A stretch of DNA of 64,000 bases from Exiguobacterium sp. AM39-5BH (lineage in GTDB: Bacteria; Bacillota; Bacilli; Exiguobacteriales; Exiguobacteriaceae): the NCBI RefSeq assembly GCF_003467445.1, contig NZ_QSGS01000006.1:62001-126000 (forward strand). The letters run 5' to 3'. Positions 26,124 through 35,349 of the stretch are shown piece after piece. Numbering within the stretch: the stretch's first letter is position 1; the number at the start of each line of letters is the position of its first letter. Below the pieces are notes generated by a model, which saw nothing but the letters and a program-made list of their open reading frames with translations, ran no database searches and was not told the origin of the DNA. A program made the position numbers and the translations under genes.

Positions 26124-26525
26124 TTACGACCGCTCCTTGTCTATTTGATTCAATCGTTCTAATACATCAATCATCGAGATGAAATCTTCAAGCATTTTCA
26201 TCGTTTCATCAAGACGATGTTCATCCCCGCTCTTATGATAGCTAGCAGCCGCAACATTTATAAGATTAGACTCTAAATCAATCTGTTCGATTGTTTTTGG
26301 TGGCACAAACTGTTCATTATAGAAATAAAACGGTTCGTTGATTCGAAACAACCTGTTTATTTTTTGGACGTTTTTATTGATATCGCCGCTCCCTTTTAAC
26401 AGGTCATAATAGGTCGACTTCGTCATACCGGCTCGCTCATATACCCACTTCGGAGATTTTCCCGTCGCTTCAATGTAAAGCTTGATATTTCTACCGACCA
26501 ATTGATTCAATTCATTTTGATTCAT
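26124..26525 (-). CDS. Xre-family HTH regulator
   Basis: A 133-residue protein with an N-terminal helix-turn-helix (about residues 5-50: LVGRNIKLYIEATGKSPKWV then MTKSTYYDLLKGSGDINK) and a helical acidic C-terminus. It is the first gene of a three-gene operon with ImmA/IrrE and PIN-like genes, with a strong AAAGGGGGA ribosome site. It probably represses its own promoter through inverted repeats in the upstream region and is released by the peptidase; this follows the ImmR/ImmA precedent and is inference here. Confidence 0.85.
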   Translation of the reverse strand: MNQNELNQLVGRNIKLYIEATGKSPKWVYERAGMTKSTYYDLLKGSGDINKNVQKINRLFRINEPFYFYNEQFVPPKTIEQIDLESNLINVAAASYHKSGDEHRLDETMKMLEDFISMIDVLERLNQIDKERS

Positions 26526-26560
26526 TTTAATCCCCCTTTACTATCAATTCCTTTATTCCA

Positions 26561-26639
26561 TTTAAAGCAAACTAAATAACTAAAAAATAAATTTATAATC
26601 TTTAATATGATCATTTAATTCATTTTAAGTTTGTTTTAA
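26561..26639 (-). promoter_or_regulatory. inverted operator-like repeats upstream of the Xre gene
   Basis: TTTAAAGCAAACTAA (26561-26575) and TTTTAAGTTTGTTTTAA (about 26623-26639) are related copies on opposite strands (core GTTTG flanked by TTTA and TTTAA). They bracket a very AT-rich stretch that must contain the operon promoter. Their placement suits an Xre dimer pair. Confidence 0.45.
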
Positions 26640-26767
26640 CCGGAATATCAAGAAACTTTTTAATTGGAGGTCAATTTTTCTAAGTCTCTTGCCCCCAACG
26701 TCCCGTTTGCGATTTTCAGTTATGCTACACTCGACTTACAAAAAAATCTAACGAGAGGACTAAGTCA

Positions 26768-27394
26768 ATGCTCCCAAAACGTCTCCAAACATGGATTGAC
26801 AGTCAATACGAGAACCCACGCGGCGTCGTCGGCACGTATATCGGTGAGAAGATGGTCAGGCAACACCGGGTCGAAGTCGATTGGACGATTGAGCAACTTC
26901 ATATTCAGCCCGACAATCGCGTCCTCGATCTCGGTTGCGGGGCCGGCGACGCACTGGCACAGATGCTACGTGGCTATAATCACGTGCATGTGACCGGACT
27001 CGATCGTTCCCCGACCATCGTCCGCTCGGCGCTCCGACGAAATCGAGTGGACGTGCAAACCGGGCGAGCCGAAGTCGTCCAAGGCGACCTCGGGACGCTC
27101 CCGTTCCCGGACGCGCAGTTTGACCGCGTCTTCAGCATCCATACACTCTACTTTTGGGAAGACGTGCCGGCGGTGCTTGCCGAGATTGATCGCGTTCTCG
27201 CACCAGGTGGGTCATTCGTCATCACGTACTGCGATGGGAAAGCTGACGTGACGTGGGATGCCATCGCGTCTATCGTGCGGGAACAGTTCATCCCCGCCGC
27301 TTCCGCTCTTAATTTGACCGATCTCGTCGAGACACGTGGACCTGACTCACGCGACTATCATACGGTCGCCGTGTCCGGACAAAAGCCCATCTAA
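26768..27394 (+). CDS. class I SAM-dependent methyltransferase
   Basis: A 208-residue methyltransferase of the Methyltransf_11 type. Motif I is VLDLGCGAGDAL near residue 52, with an acidic residue after beta-2 in VTGLDRSP. Post-I and motif II elements follow (FDRVFSIHTLYFWED), then VLAPGGSFVITY. The substrate is unknown. AGAGGA precedes the ATG; an extended -10 like TGCTACACT lies upstream. It is oriented away from the Xre operon and its composition matches the core genome. Confidence 0.85.
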   Translation: MLPKRLQTWIDSQYENPRGVVGTYIGEKMVRQHRVEVDWTIEQLHIQPDNRVLDLGCGAGDALAQMLRGYNHVHVTGLDRSPTIVRSALRRNRVDVQTGRAEVVQGDLGTLPFPDAQFDRVFSIHTLYFWEDVPAVLAEIDRVLAPGGSFVITYCDGKADVTWDAIASIVREQFIPAASALNLTDLVETRGPDSRDYHTVAVSGQKPI

Positions 27395-27396
27395 CG

Positions 27397-27675
27397 TCAA
27401 CTCCGGCTCTTCCGGGTGACCGCAATCCCGCCAAAGCCGCTGATGATGGCGATATAGAAACCTAAATCATAGAACCAGCCGGTGTTGTTCACCTCATAGA
27501 CGCGATACGTGTCATTGAACAATCCTAAAATGAGTGACACCGGTGCAATCCAACCGTGCCAGATACCCCAAAAGAATCCGGCCGGGTCGGTCGTGTACGT
27601 CCCGTCGCCCGGCACACAGCCGCCGAGGACGAGCATCAAACTGAGCATGATGGCTAATAATCCGATTCGTTTCAT
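27397..27675 (-). CDS. small lipoprotein with C-terminal membrane helices, 92 aa
   Basis: Signal peptide with lipobox LVLGGC, then a Gly/Asp-rich short stretch and two hydrophobic segments (FFWGIWHGWIAPVSLILGLF and FYIAIISGFGGIAV) ending in basic residues. No named family was recognised, though similar peptides are common in Bacillales. The second of two ATGs (27675) has the better distance from AGGAGGG. It converges with the methyltransferase gene two bases away. Confidence 0.7.
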   Translation of the reverse strand: MKRIGLLAIMLSLMLVLGGCVPGDGTYTTDPAGFFWGIWHGWIAPVSLILGLFNDTYRVYEVNNTGWFYDLGFYIAIISGFGGIAVTRKSRS

Positions 27676-27749
27676 CATAAATCCCTCCTGCTTGTAGTAT
27701 TCCCGGTTTTAAAGAATTCAGTACGGGCCAACATGCGTCAAAAGAATGA

Positions 27750-27787
27750 AAACAAGCAGCGACTCATTATGAGCCGCTGCTTGTTTT
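27750..27787. terminator. terminator after the C45 hydrolase gene
   Basis: AACAAGCAGCG / CGCTGCTTGTT arms with an inner CTCAT/ATGAG stem; T-rich on both strands. Confidence 0.85.
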
Positions 27788-27790
27788 TCG

Positions 27791-28840
27791 TTACCGCCAA
27801 AGTTGGACCGTGTTCGCGAACTCGATGTCGGTCGCGATTTCCCCATCGAGGGCATGTAAATCGAAATCCTTGCCGTCGAGCCACTCCTGAAAATCGAAGA
27901 TGACCGGGTCGCGGTCGCCACCGAGAGCGAACCACGTCTCGAGCGTCTCCGGGAAATAGGCGGCCGTGTGAATCGTGCCGGCCCAGCTCTTGTAAAGTTC
28001 CGAGAAGACGCCTTTGTCCGAGTCGTTCATGAGCCGGAACGCGCTCTCCGCATCTTGGACGATGTGTTGATACATCTTGATCTCCATCATCCGGCGCGTC
28101 GAGTCGTCGAGATGGTAGCGGTTCTCGTGCTGCAACAGCTCGAAATGGTTCGTGCAGATGTTCGACTCGCGGACGCGGATGTCGCGCGGTGTCGCTTCGA
28201 TGACGCGCGTCTTCGACGATTTGTCATGGACGACGTACGTGAACGAGCCACGGTGCGGAATCTCATGGAGCAAGTCGACGGCTTCCTCGACCGTGGCGCA
28301 CGTCTCGAGAATCATTCGGCCGATCATCTGGCAGACGAAGCCGTCCCCGGGCCGGCGCCGGTTGATGAAGTTATAGCCCATGGCGAGCCCTTTCTCATTC
28401 ATCCCATCCATCCGGCCGGTGACACGAGAGACAGGACCGATGACGGCGTAACCTTCATCAGGCTGGAACACGTTATAGCGTCCGTCGTACGTCATCGGGT
28501 GATAGTCATAGTTACGGACGAGGAAGTTGTCGCCCGTCAAAATCGAACAGCCGCTGACCGGGTTATTGACCCGGAAATGACCGAAGTGAAGGAGCGTGTC
28601 GGCGAGCGTCAACTCGAGCTCGTCTTGGAGTCCGAGCAGTTCTTCCCAAATCTTCGGGGCGAACCGGTCGAACGCCTGCTTCGCCTCACGCTCGTCAATC
28701 TCGAAGCGTGGGACACGGAGCTTCCACTGGTCGGTCCGGTTCTCGAGCAGTTTGCTGCGCTTGATGTATTTGCCTTGAAAGCGGCCAAAGTCGTAATGAC
28801 TGCCGCGGAATTGTGTGAGTTCACTAGAGACACGTTGCAT
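27791..28840 (-). CDS. C45-family Ntn hydrolase (acyltransferase-like)
   Basis: A 349-residue protein of the peptidase C45 / acyl-CoA:6-aminopenicillanic acid acyltransferase-like family. The predicted autoproteolytic nucleophile is Cys98 in SGCSI, followed by NFLVRNYDYHP, typical of this group (Asn-Tyr-Asp after a beta strand). GMNEKGLAMGYNFIN and the Asn in CTNHF complete the Ntn active site. It probably cleaves a linear amide C-N bond; the substrate is unknown. Its ribosome site lies in the 3' arm of the terminator of the upstream chemoreceptor gene. Confidence 0.85.
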   Translation of the reverse strand: MQRVSSELTQFRGSHYDFGRFQGKYIKRSKLLENRTDQWKLRVPRFEIDEREAKQAFDRFAPKIWEELLGLQDELELTLADTLLHFGHFRVNNPVSGCSILTGDNFLVRNYDYHPMTYDGRYNVFQPDEGYAVIGPVSRVTGRMDGMNEKGLAMGYNFINRRRPGDGFVCQMIGRMILETCATVEEAVDLLHEIPHRGSFTYVVHDKSSKTRVIEATPRDIRVRESNICTNHFELLQHENRYHLDDSTRRMMEIKMYQHIVQDAESAFRLMNDSDKGVFSELYKSWAGTIHTAAYFPETLETWFALGGDRDPVIFDFQEWLDGKDFDLHALDGEIATDIEFANTVQLWR

Positions 28841-28841
28841 G

Positions 28842-28884
28842 AAAAAACCTCCCTTGCGCCTAGTATACCGGACGCAACGGAGGT
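28842..28884 (-). terminator. chemoreceptor terminator that contains the next gene's ribosome site
   Basis: On the minus strand ACCTCCGTTGCG pairs with CGCAAGGGAGGT, then TTTTTT and ATG at 28840. The GGGAGG in the 3' arm is the Shine-Dalgarno of the C45 gene, so mRNA reading through would fold it away. The loop contains TATACT, a possible -10 box for a separate transcript. Confidence 0.75.
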
Positions 28885-28903
28885 CTGTCTGACTTGAGAC
28901 TGT

Positions 28904-30643
28904 TTACAACTTGAACTGTTGGCTCATGCGTTGCATGTCCTCGGCCGTGTGCGACAAGTCTTTGACGAGCCGGTTCATCGTCTCGCTCGTCGCCGACATC
29001 TGTTCGGTCGAGGCGGCCACTTCCTCGTTGCCGGCCGTGCTCTCCTCCGAGATGGACGCGATATCCGATAGTCCACGTTTGATGTCTTCCTGGTTCGTCT
29101 TGACGCGTCCGAGTTGTGCTTGCATCGAACCGGTCAGGCGCTGCATTTCCCGCACGCTCTGCTCGATTTCGTTGAAGGCGCGCTTCGTCTCCTCGAGCGT
29201 CCGCTTGCCGTCCTCGGCGGCGTTCATGCTGTCCGTGAACGTCTCACCGAGGGCAATCGAATTGCGTTTGACGCTACCGACGATCTCCGAGATCTCGCTA
29301 ACCGAATGGGCGACACTGTCCGACAGCTTCCGAATCTCAGAGGCGACGACGGCGAACCCTTTTCCATGCTCGCCGGCCCGGGCCGCCTCGATGGCCGCGT
29401 TTAAGGCGAGCAAGTTCGTCTGTTCCGAGATTTGACGAATCATCGTGACGAGTGCCGTCACTTCGTCCGCTTGTTGCTCGAAATCTTTCACCTGGCCTTG
29501 CGACTCGCGCACTTGCAGGTGGATGTTCGTCATCTTGCCGACGGCGTCCTCCATGAGGAGGAGTCCTTCGGCCGTCACCCGGCTGACGACTTCCGCCTGT
29601 TCGCTCACGCCGTTGCCGTCGTGTGCCGTCTGGTCGACGAGTCCCGAAAACTCGTTCATATGCCCGTACAGCTTCATCGTGAGCACGCTCTGATTCTCGA
29701 CGCCACTCGCGATCTCTTCCATCGTGAAGGCGATTTGTCGCGAGGCGTCGTTCACTTCTTCCGAGATGCTCGCCACGTTGCCGCTCTCGTCACGCACCGT
29801 CTGGGCGGACGTCTGCAATCCCGAAATCAAATCGCGGAGCATCTTCGTCATTTGGTCCATCGAGGCGGTGAGCCGCTTGATCTCATCGTTCGCCTTCAAC
29901 TGGATATTGTCCACTTCACGGGCCGCCGTCGCTAAGTCACCGCTTGCGATATGCGTCGCGACCAGCTCAAGCTCACGGAGCGGTCGGAGCTTCCAGCCGA
30001 GATAGCGCCAAATGAGGACCGAGGCGACCCCGAGCAAGACGACGAGCCCTATCAGAATCGGCGGCAAGCTTTCTTGCAACACGTCTTCCGTCACCGCCGC
30101 GACGTCGCTCGCCCCTTTATCGATCCCGAGTACACCGATGACGTCCTCGCCTTGTTTGATTGGAACGAGCACGGTCATATAGTCGCCGTACTCCGGGTCC
30201 TCGACAATCGGTGTCGTAACGGTCTCTCCTTCAAACGCAGCTTTCGCGTCTTCGAACGATGTCGCCGTCGTCGGTGTGCCGATCTCGACCGCATCGGCCG
30301 CGCTCATGCCATCGACGATGATTTGGAGTTCTTCCCCGTCGGTTGCAAGCGTATACACGTACATCGCCCCGATTTGTGTCCGATACGTATCGAGCTGTTC
30401 CCGAAACTGCTCGAATTGTTCGTCTTTCGTCGGGTTCTGTAAAAAGGCCGCATATGCCTCCGTATCGATTGCTTCGCTTATGCGGGCCCCGTCGGCCAAC
30501 AGCACGGCCTGCATCGAACTCTGCACCGTGTGTTTCGTGCTGACGTACTGCAACACGCCGAATGTGACAATGAGTAGCGTGATGAATGCCAACATCATCG
30601 CCAAAATCCGCGTCTGTAGCGATTGTGGTTTATTTCGTTTCAT
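28904..30643 (-). CDS. methyl-accepting chemotaxis protein
   Basis: A 579-residue receptor. It has a membrane helix at about 13-33, an extracellular single-Cache-like sensor (with [10 protein letters not shown]), a second helix ([20 protein letters not shown]), HAMP, and a long coiled signalling domain with the hairpin tip [23 protein letters not shown] 30643 sits behind GGAGGG; the longer in-frame reading has no such site. It feeds the CheA-CheY pathway; the ligand is unknown. TCCGATAC upstream resembles a sigma-D -10 element but lacks a clear -35. Confidence 0.92.
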   Translation of the reverse strand: MKRNKPQSLQTRILAMMLAFITLLIVTFGVLQYVSTKHTVQSSMQAVLLADGARISEAIDTEAYAAFLQNPTKDEQFEQFREQLDTYRTQIGAMYVYTLATDGEELQIIVDGMSAADAVEIGTPTTATSFEDAKAAFEGETVTTPIVEDPEYGDYMTVLVPIKQGEDVIGVLGIDKGASDVAAVTEDVLQESLPPILIGLVVLLGVASVLIWRYLGWKLRPLRELELVATHIASGDLATAAREVDNIQLKANDEIKRLTASMDQMTKMLRDLISGLQTSAQTVRDESGNVASISEEVNDASRQIAFTMEEIASGVENQSVLTMKLYGHMNEFSGLVDQTAHDGNGVSEQAEVVSRVTAEGLLLMEDAVGKMTNIHLQVRESQGQVKDFEQQADEVTALVTMIRQISEQTNLLALNAAIEAARAGEHGKGFAVVASEIRKLSDSVAHSVSEISEIVGSVKRNSIALGETFTDSMNAAEDGKRTLEETKRAFNEIEQSVREMQRLTGSMQAQLGRVKTNQEDIKRGLSDIASISEESTAGNEEVAASTEQMSATSETMNRLVKDLSHTAEDMQRMSQQFKL

Positions 30644-30701
30644 GTGATTCCCTCCATTCGTCCTTACTGTATGTATCGGACGATTTCCGAAAAAACTGCA
30701 C

Positions 30702-30737
30702 AAAAAAACGGATGATTTTCGACAAAATTCATCCGTT
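30702..30737 (-). terminator. terminator after the 143-aa lipoprotein gene
   Basis: AACGGATGA / TCATCCGTT stem followed by seven T residues on the minus strand. Confidence 0.85.
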
Positions 30738-30757
30738 CGTTCATTCATTTGTCGAAT

Positions 30758-31189
30758 CTACAACCTCGAGCGGCATCGACACCTCAGCTCTCCCTCTTCT
30801 CCGACATGGAAGAGAGGCAGCGTCTCGGTGACGAACAAGTCAGGATTCAAATCCGCTTGATAGACGTACGTCCGCACGTCCCCTTCGCGTTCCGCGACGA
30901 GTTCACCGAACGGAATCGGGACACGCGTGCCGTCGACTTCATAACTAATGATCGTCGTCGGATTGAGGCGGCGGTCTTCGAGCATCCGAATCGTGAATAA
31001 CATCGTCGAGCTGTTCGTCCGTTCGAGCGATACCGCGATTGACTCGGATTGGCCGGCTCGCTTGTCAATCATCGCATCATCGACTTTCTGCTCGAACACG
31101 ACGTTTTCTTCGACCGGGTCATCTTGCATCTGTTGGCATCCAACGATGGTCGCCAAACCGATGATCAAGGCAATCACCAATGCACGCAT
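30758..31189 (-). CDS. putative lipoprotein, 143 aa
   Basis: Signal peptide with lipobox TIVGC, then a charged extracellular domain of beta character containing TMLFTIRMLEDRRLNPTTII. No known family was recognised. It lies 12 bases downstream of fabZ and ends at a strong terminator, so it is the last gene of an epuA-fabZ-lipoprotein unit. The end (RCRCRSRL) is unusually Arg/Cys-rich, which could mean a late frameshift. Confidence 0.65.
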   Translation of the reverse strand: MRALVIALIIGLATIVGCQQMQDDPVEENVVFEQKVDDAMIDKRAGQSESIAVSLERTNSSTMLFTIRMLEDRRLNPTTIISYEVDGTRVPIPFGELVAEREGDVRTYVYQADLNPDLFVTETLPLFHVGEEGELRCRCRSRL

Positions 31190-31201
31190 CTCGTTCTCTC
31201 C

Positions 31202-31624
31202 TCACTTCAAGGCGAAAGTGAGTTCCGCTTCACACGCAACTTCTCCATTGACTGTCGCTACGGCGCGCCCTTTACCGATCGGTCCGCGCACTTTCAAAAT
31301 CTCGACCTCCAGACGCAATTGATCGCCCGGGACGACTTGACGTTTGAAGCGACATCCGTCGATGCCTGCGAAGAACGCGAGCTTGCCGCGGTTCGACTCT
31401 TGCTTGAGCATCGCGAACGCGCCGACTTGCGCGAGCGCCTCGACAATCAAGACGCCAGGCATGACGTTATAGTCTGGGAAATGTCCGTTGAAGAACTCTT
31501 CGTTCGCCGTCACATTCTTTAACCCAACGGCCCGTTTGCCCTCTTCGACTTCAAGAATTCGGTCGATGAGCAAGAACGGGTACCGATGCGGGATCACTTC
31601 TTTAATCTGTTCAATCGTGTACAT
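31202..31624 (-). CDS. fabZ: 3-hydroxyacyl-ACP dehydratase FabZ
   Basis: A 140-residue hot-dog-fold enzyme that dehydrates 3-hydroxyacyl-ACP in fatty acid elongation. The catalytic His48 lies in GHFP and the catalytic Glu62 in [10 protein letters not shown]. Its length and the [12 protein letters not shown] start match the family exactly. Its place between the mbl/flhOP region and epuA matches Bacillus gene order. Confidence 0.95.
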   Translation of the reverse strand: MYTIEQIKEVIPHRYPFLLIDRILEVEEGKRAVGLKNVTANEEFFNGHFPDYNVMPGVLIVEALAQVGAFAMLKQESNRGKLAFFAGIDGCRFKRQVVPGDQLRLEVEILKVRGPIGKGRAVATVNGEVACEAELTFALK

Positions 31625-31637
31625 GGTTCCACCACCC

Positions 31638-31889
31638 TTATGATGTTAGCCAAAAATCGGTGATATGGCGCCACGTGTCGATGTTGAACACGTCCTTCCA
31701 CTCGCCTCCGCCAATCACGCTGTACCCGATGATGGCCCCAATCGCAAGCATCACGAAAGCCAACAGCAGGACAACGATGATGCGTAACAAGATTGGGAAG
31801 CGTCGATGGTTCGACAATCGCTTCCGCTCCGTCCGCTCTTTGGACTCGGTCTGTTCCGAGCCGTTCTGTTCTTCGTTCGCCACGTCCAT
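31638..31889 (-). CDS. EpuA / RNA polymerase beta-associated membrane protein
   Basis: An 83-residue protein with a charged N-terminus, one membrane helix ([20 protein letters not shown]) and a conserved tail ([14 protein letters not shown], then TWRHITDFW). This matches the EpuA family, often labelled DNA-directed RNA polymerase subunit beta because it is fused or adjacent to rpoB in some genomes. Its exact role is unknown. It starts the fabZ transcription unit. Confidence 0.8.
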   Translation of the reverse strand: MDVANEEQNGSEQTESKERTERKRLSNHRRFPILLRIIVVLLLAFVMLAIGAIIGYSVIGGGEWKDVFNIDTWRHITDFWLTS

Positions 31890-32096
31890 ACATCCTTTCA
31901 GCTGAATTAATCATAACATATTAGTACCAGGTAATAAAACTATTCCATGAGTTCTACTCAAGTGTAACGTATGTACCATATGTCGAACAAGCGCCCGGCC
32001 TATGGCAAAGGCAACGCTTCTGTGAAAAATGCTGTCTGCTTTCGCCTGTACTGTGCTACCGTAAGGGTATTCGTTGTTTAGGAGGGGTTCATTTTC

Positions 32097-32474
32097 ATGT
32101 GGAAAGAGTTCAAAGAGTTTGCCATCAAAGGCAATGTAATCGACCTCGCCGTCGCCTTCATCCTCGGGGCCGCCTTCACGGCCATCGTCACGTCGCTCGT
32201 CAATGACATCTTCATGCCGGTCCTCGGCATCCTCATCGGTGGCATCGACTTCTCGAGACTTACGGTGTCAGTGCTCGGCGTGAAGATGATGTACGGCAAT
32301 TTCTTGCAAGAGGTCGTCAAGTTCTTCCTCGTCGCCTTCGCCTTGTTCATGATGGTCAAAGTGTTGAACCGTCTGAAACGCGAGAAAGCGGTCGAAGAGA
32401 CGCCAGAGCCGGAACTGTCGCGTGAAGAACAGCTCCTTTCGGAGATTCGTGACCTATTAAAAGAACGTTCGTGA
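32097..32474 (+). CDS. mscL: large-conductance mechanosensitive channel
   Basis: A 125-residue channel that opens under membrane tension to release solutes. It shows the amphipathic N-terminal helix (MWKEFKEFAIKG), the pore helix NVIDLAVAFILGAAFTAIV, the second helix VVKFFLVAFALFMMV and the charged C-terminal bundle. The length is standard. The ATG follows AGGAGGGG. Confidence 0.95.
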   Translation: MWKEFKEFAIKGNVIDLAVAFILGAAFTAIVTSLVNDIFMPVLGILIGGIDFSRLTVSVLGVKMMYGNFLQEVVKFFLVAFALFMMVKVLNRLKREKAVEETPEPELSREEQLLSEIRDLLKERS

Positions 32475-32478
32475 CGAA

Positions 32479-32516
32479 AAGATGCCTGAACCGAAGTTGG
32501 TTCAGGCGTCTTTGTC
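32479..32516. terminator. terminator between mscL and the glycerate kinase gene
   Basis: Stem AGATGCCTGAACC / GGTTCAGGCGTCT with a 6-base loop; it overlaps the stop of the convergent kinase gene. Confidence 0.8.
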
Positions 32517-33599
32517 GATTAAACGGAACGCTCGGCTAACGGCGTCCGTCAAGAGTGGTGCCGCTTGCTGCATCGCTTCCTCGAGCGTCATCACCCGGGA
32601 AACAATCGGGAACACGGCCTGAATCCCGACATCCGGGACGGCGATCAGTTCCGATTGTCCGGCGAAGACAAGTGTCGGGACCCCGTGCGCGTTGGCGAGA
32701 CGGGCCAACCCGTACGGCGCTTTCCCGTGAAGCGACTGCGCATCGAAGTGGCCTTCTCCGGTAATCAACCAGTCGGCCGTTTGCAACGTCTCCTCTAGGT
32801 TCGACCAGCGCACGACGTCCTCGATTCCGCTCACATACACGGCCCCGAGCTGATAGAGCGCGAAACCGATGCCGCCGGCCGCACCCGCTCCCGGTTGTCC
32901 CGTCACATCACGCTCGAAACAACGGGCGTATGAGGAAAGTCCTTGCTCGTAGCTAACGACGTCTTGTGGGGCCAGTCCCTTCTGTGGTCCAAACACGGCC
33001 GCCGCCCCCTTTGGTCCGATCAACGGGTTCGTCACGTCCGAAGCCATCCGCCACTCGACATGACGTGCTTCCGGGAGGAGTCCTGTCCAATCGACTTGAG
33101 CGACGTGCTCGAGTTGATGTGGGAACGGCCCGATGATACGTCCAACCTCATCGAAGAATTGGACGCCGAGCGCCTCGAGCAAGCCTTTGCCTCCGTCGAC
33201 GGTCGCACTCCCGCCGAGGCCGACGGTGATGCGTGTCGCCCCGCGCTCGAGCGCATGCCGAATTTGCAGCCCCGTCCCATAGGAGCTGTAGCGCCACGGG
33301 TCGAGCGTATCGACAAGGGTGAGCCCGGACGCCTCGGCGACTTCGATGACTGCTTCTCGCGTCAGTTCTAACCAACCGTACCGCGCTTGTCGCATCGTCC
33401 CGTCAAGCGACAAGACGTCTTGCGTGACCACTTCGGCATGTGGATGTGTCAGGAGCCACGCATCTAAAAATCCTTCGCCTCCGTCTGAAATCGGCACCTT
33501 GATGACATCGTGTCCAGCGAGTGCCCGACAAACCGCCCGATTCGCTTCCACGCTCGTCAACGACCCTTTGAACGAATCCATCGCCACGACAATTCGCAT
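32502..33599 (-). CDS. glxK: glycerate kinase (GckA/GlxK family)
   Basis: A 365-residue glycerate 2- or 3-kinase using ATP. Family signatures are MDSFKGSL at the N-terminus, ISDGGEGFLDA, VGLGGSATVDGGKG, and GPKGAAAVFGPQKG. Homologues begin right at the equivalent of MRIVVA, which supports ATG 33599; the ATG at 33605, close to AGGAGG, is possible. It could link to glycolate use (glcD at 50.4 kb), but the two are far apart. Confidence 0.93.
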   Translation of the reverse strand: MRIVVAMDSFKGSLTSVEANRAVCRALAGHDVIKVPISDGGEGFLDAWLLTHPHAEVVTQDVLSLDGTMRQARYGWLELTREAVIEVAEASGLTLVDTLDPWRYSSYGTGLQIRHALERGATRITVGLGGSATVDGGKGLLEALGVQFFDEVGRIIGPFPHQLEHVAQVDWTGLLPEARHVEWRMASDVTNPLIGPKGAAAVFGPQKGLAPQDVVSYEQGLSSYARCFERDVTGQPGAGAAGGIGFALYQLGAVYVSGIEDVVRWSNLEETLQTADWLITGEGHFDAQSLHGKAPYGLARLANAHGVPTLVFAGQSELIAVPDVGIQAVFPIVSRVMTLEEAMQQAAPLLTDAVSRAFRLIDKDA

Positions 33600-33663
33600 G
33601 TCCATCCCTCCTCCTATTCAGTGTAACGCAAAAACCGCCCTTCCGAAGAAGAACGGTCTGTGA

Positions 33664-34443
33664 TTAACGGAGTGACGTGACGAGTCCCATCATCTGGTCA
33701 CTCATTGACAACGCCCGTGAATTCATCTGGTAGGCACGTTGCGTAATCGTCATGTCGGTCATCTCTTTCGTCAAATCGACGTTCGACGATTCGAGCGTCC
33801 CTTCGATCAACAGATTGCCGAGCGGACGGTCAACGTCCGCCGCCAAGTCAGCCGCATAGACGTTGTTACCGAGCGGTTGGAGCGCTGACGTGTTACGCAC
33901 CTCGACAATATCGAGACGGCCAAATTCTTGTTCGACCCCGTTCACGCTGGCGACGACCATCCCATCTTGACGGACGCGATGCGCCGTCGCTTCGTTCGGC
34001 GTGACGATCGGGTTCCCATCCGCACCCAAGAGGGCGTTTCCGTTCACGTCGACGAGCGTCGTCGTCTCACCGACCGAGAGCTGCATATTCCCGCTCCGAG
34101 TCAATCCGACACCATTCTCCGTCTCGACGACGAAGAACTGACGGCTCGCTTTCAAAAACACATCAAGGGCACGGTCCGTCTTGCGGATTTGACCGATATT
34201 GAACTGCTGGCTAATATCAGCGATGTGGCCGCCGACACCGATGCGAATCCCGTTCGGCGTGTCACGACCGATTTCGAGTTCGGCGCGCGGTTGGTTGTCA
34301 TACGCTTGCGATAAGAGCGAGGCGAAATGGGTCTGTTCCCGCTTGTAGCCGGCTGTATCGACGTTGGCAATGTTGTGACCGGTCACATCGAGCTGACGCT
34401 GGAGCTGGGTGAGCGACGACACCGAGTTATAGATTGATTGCAT
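33664..34443 (-). CDS. flhP: flagellar hook-basal body (rod) protein FlhP
   Basis: A 259-residue FlgG-like rod protein: the N-terminal MQSIYNSVSSLTQLQRQLDV with NIANVDTAGYKRE and the C-terminal VDLTKEMTDMTITQRAYQMN are the two terminal coiled-coil motifs of axial proteins. Its ribosome site AAGGAGGAA overlaps the stop codon of flhO, so the pair is co-translated. It is exported by the flagellar type III system. Confidence 0.92.
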   Translation of the reverse strand: MQSIYNSVSSLTQLQRQLDVTGHNIANVDTAGYKREQTHFASLLSQAYDNQPRAELEIGRDTPNGIRIGVGGHIADISQQFNIGQIRKTDRALDVFLKASRQFFVVETENGVGLTRSGNMQLSVGETTTLVDVNGNALLGADGNPIVTPNEATAHRVRQDGMVVASVNGVEQEFGRLDIVEVRNTSALQPLGNNVYAADLAADVDRPLGNLLIEGTLESSNVDLTKEMTDMTITQRAYQMNSRALSMSDQMMGLVTSLR

Positions 34444-34454
34444 GGGCTTCCTCC

Positions 34455-35227
34455 TTAACGAATCCGAGCGATTTCAATGGCACGCTCAGCACTCTTGTCA
34501 TACGCTTGGACGACTTTTTGGTTCGCCTCGAATTGCCGGTACGTCGTCATCAAGTCGGCCATCGTGCGGTCGAGATCGACGTTCGCCTCTTCAATGAATC
34601 CTTGCTGAACTGGACGTTCGCAGCGGGTGGGGCGTCTCCATTGACCCGGTAATCATTCCCGACTTGCTCGAGCGTCGTCAAATCATTGATTTGAACGGCA
34701 CCGAGCGTCGCCACGTTCTGACCGAGTGACGTGATTTGTCCGTCACCTGACAACGTGAACTCACTTGACGGCAATTGAATCCGTTCGCCGGCGTCTGAGA
34801 GGATATACCCACCATCTGCCGAACGCAAGAAGCGTTCCTCATCGACCGCGAAGCGTCCGTTCGTCGTATAGAGCGTCTCACCGTTCTGTTCGACGGCGAA
34901 CATGGCGGCACCCGTCGCGTCAGCCGGTACCTTCATATATACGTCGGTCGGGCTCCCCGTCTCGGAGATGCTTCCCGTCGAGAAACGTGGCATCGTCTCT
35001 TGCAAATACACGCCCGTCGACAACGTGCCGACCTCGCCTTGCACGCGTGAGCGCGCATTGCCGGGGTGGCTCACTTGGGCGAGCAACATTTCAGGGAACG
35101 AGCGGACGACACCGTTGGACGCCTTGAACCCTGGTGTCCGGACGTTACCGAGGTTATTGCTCAAAATCTCTTGTTGGCGCTGAAGCGCGTTCATCGCGCC
35201 CGCCGCCGTATATAATCCGCGTAGCAT
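34455..35227 (-). pseudogene. flhO: flagellar rod protein FlhO, single-base frameshift
   Basis: The first 200 residues (MLRGLYTAAGAMNALQRQQE, with NNLGNVRTPGFKA) are a normal FlhO/FlgF-type protein. Near 34607-34610 the frame is lost. The correct C-terminus (QQGFIEEANVDLDRTMADLM, then YRQFEANQKVVQAYD, ending IEIARIR) continues in the next frame to TAA at 34455-34457. One missing base accounts for it. flhP directly downstream is intact, so an error in the sequence is as likely as a real mutation. Confidence 0.85.
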
Positions 35228-35266
35228 GGTTCGTCTTCCTTTCGTCGTTCAAAGTCTTCACTCTGT

Positions 35267-35274
35267 ATATCGTA
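35267..35274 (-). promoter_or_regulatory. possible sigma-D -10 element of flhOP
   Basis: TACGATAT on the minus strand shares six of eight bases with the motility sigma -10 GCCGATAT, about 40 bases before flhO. No good TAAA -35 was found. Confidence 0.25.
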
Positions 35275-35313
35275 CCAAACGAATGTTTCATTCACCGTTT
35301 TTTGAAAAAAACT

Positions 35314-35346
35314 AAAAAAAAACCACTTCGCAATGTGAAGTGGTTT
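35314..35346 (-). terminator. terminator after the truncated histidine kinase
   Basis: AACCACTTC / GAAGTGGTT stem with a 7-base loop and a long T-run on the minus strand. Confidence 0.9.
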
Positions 35347-35349
35347 TCG

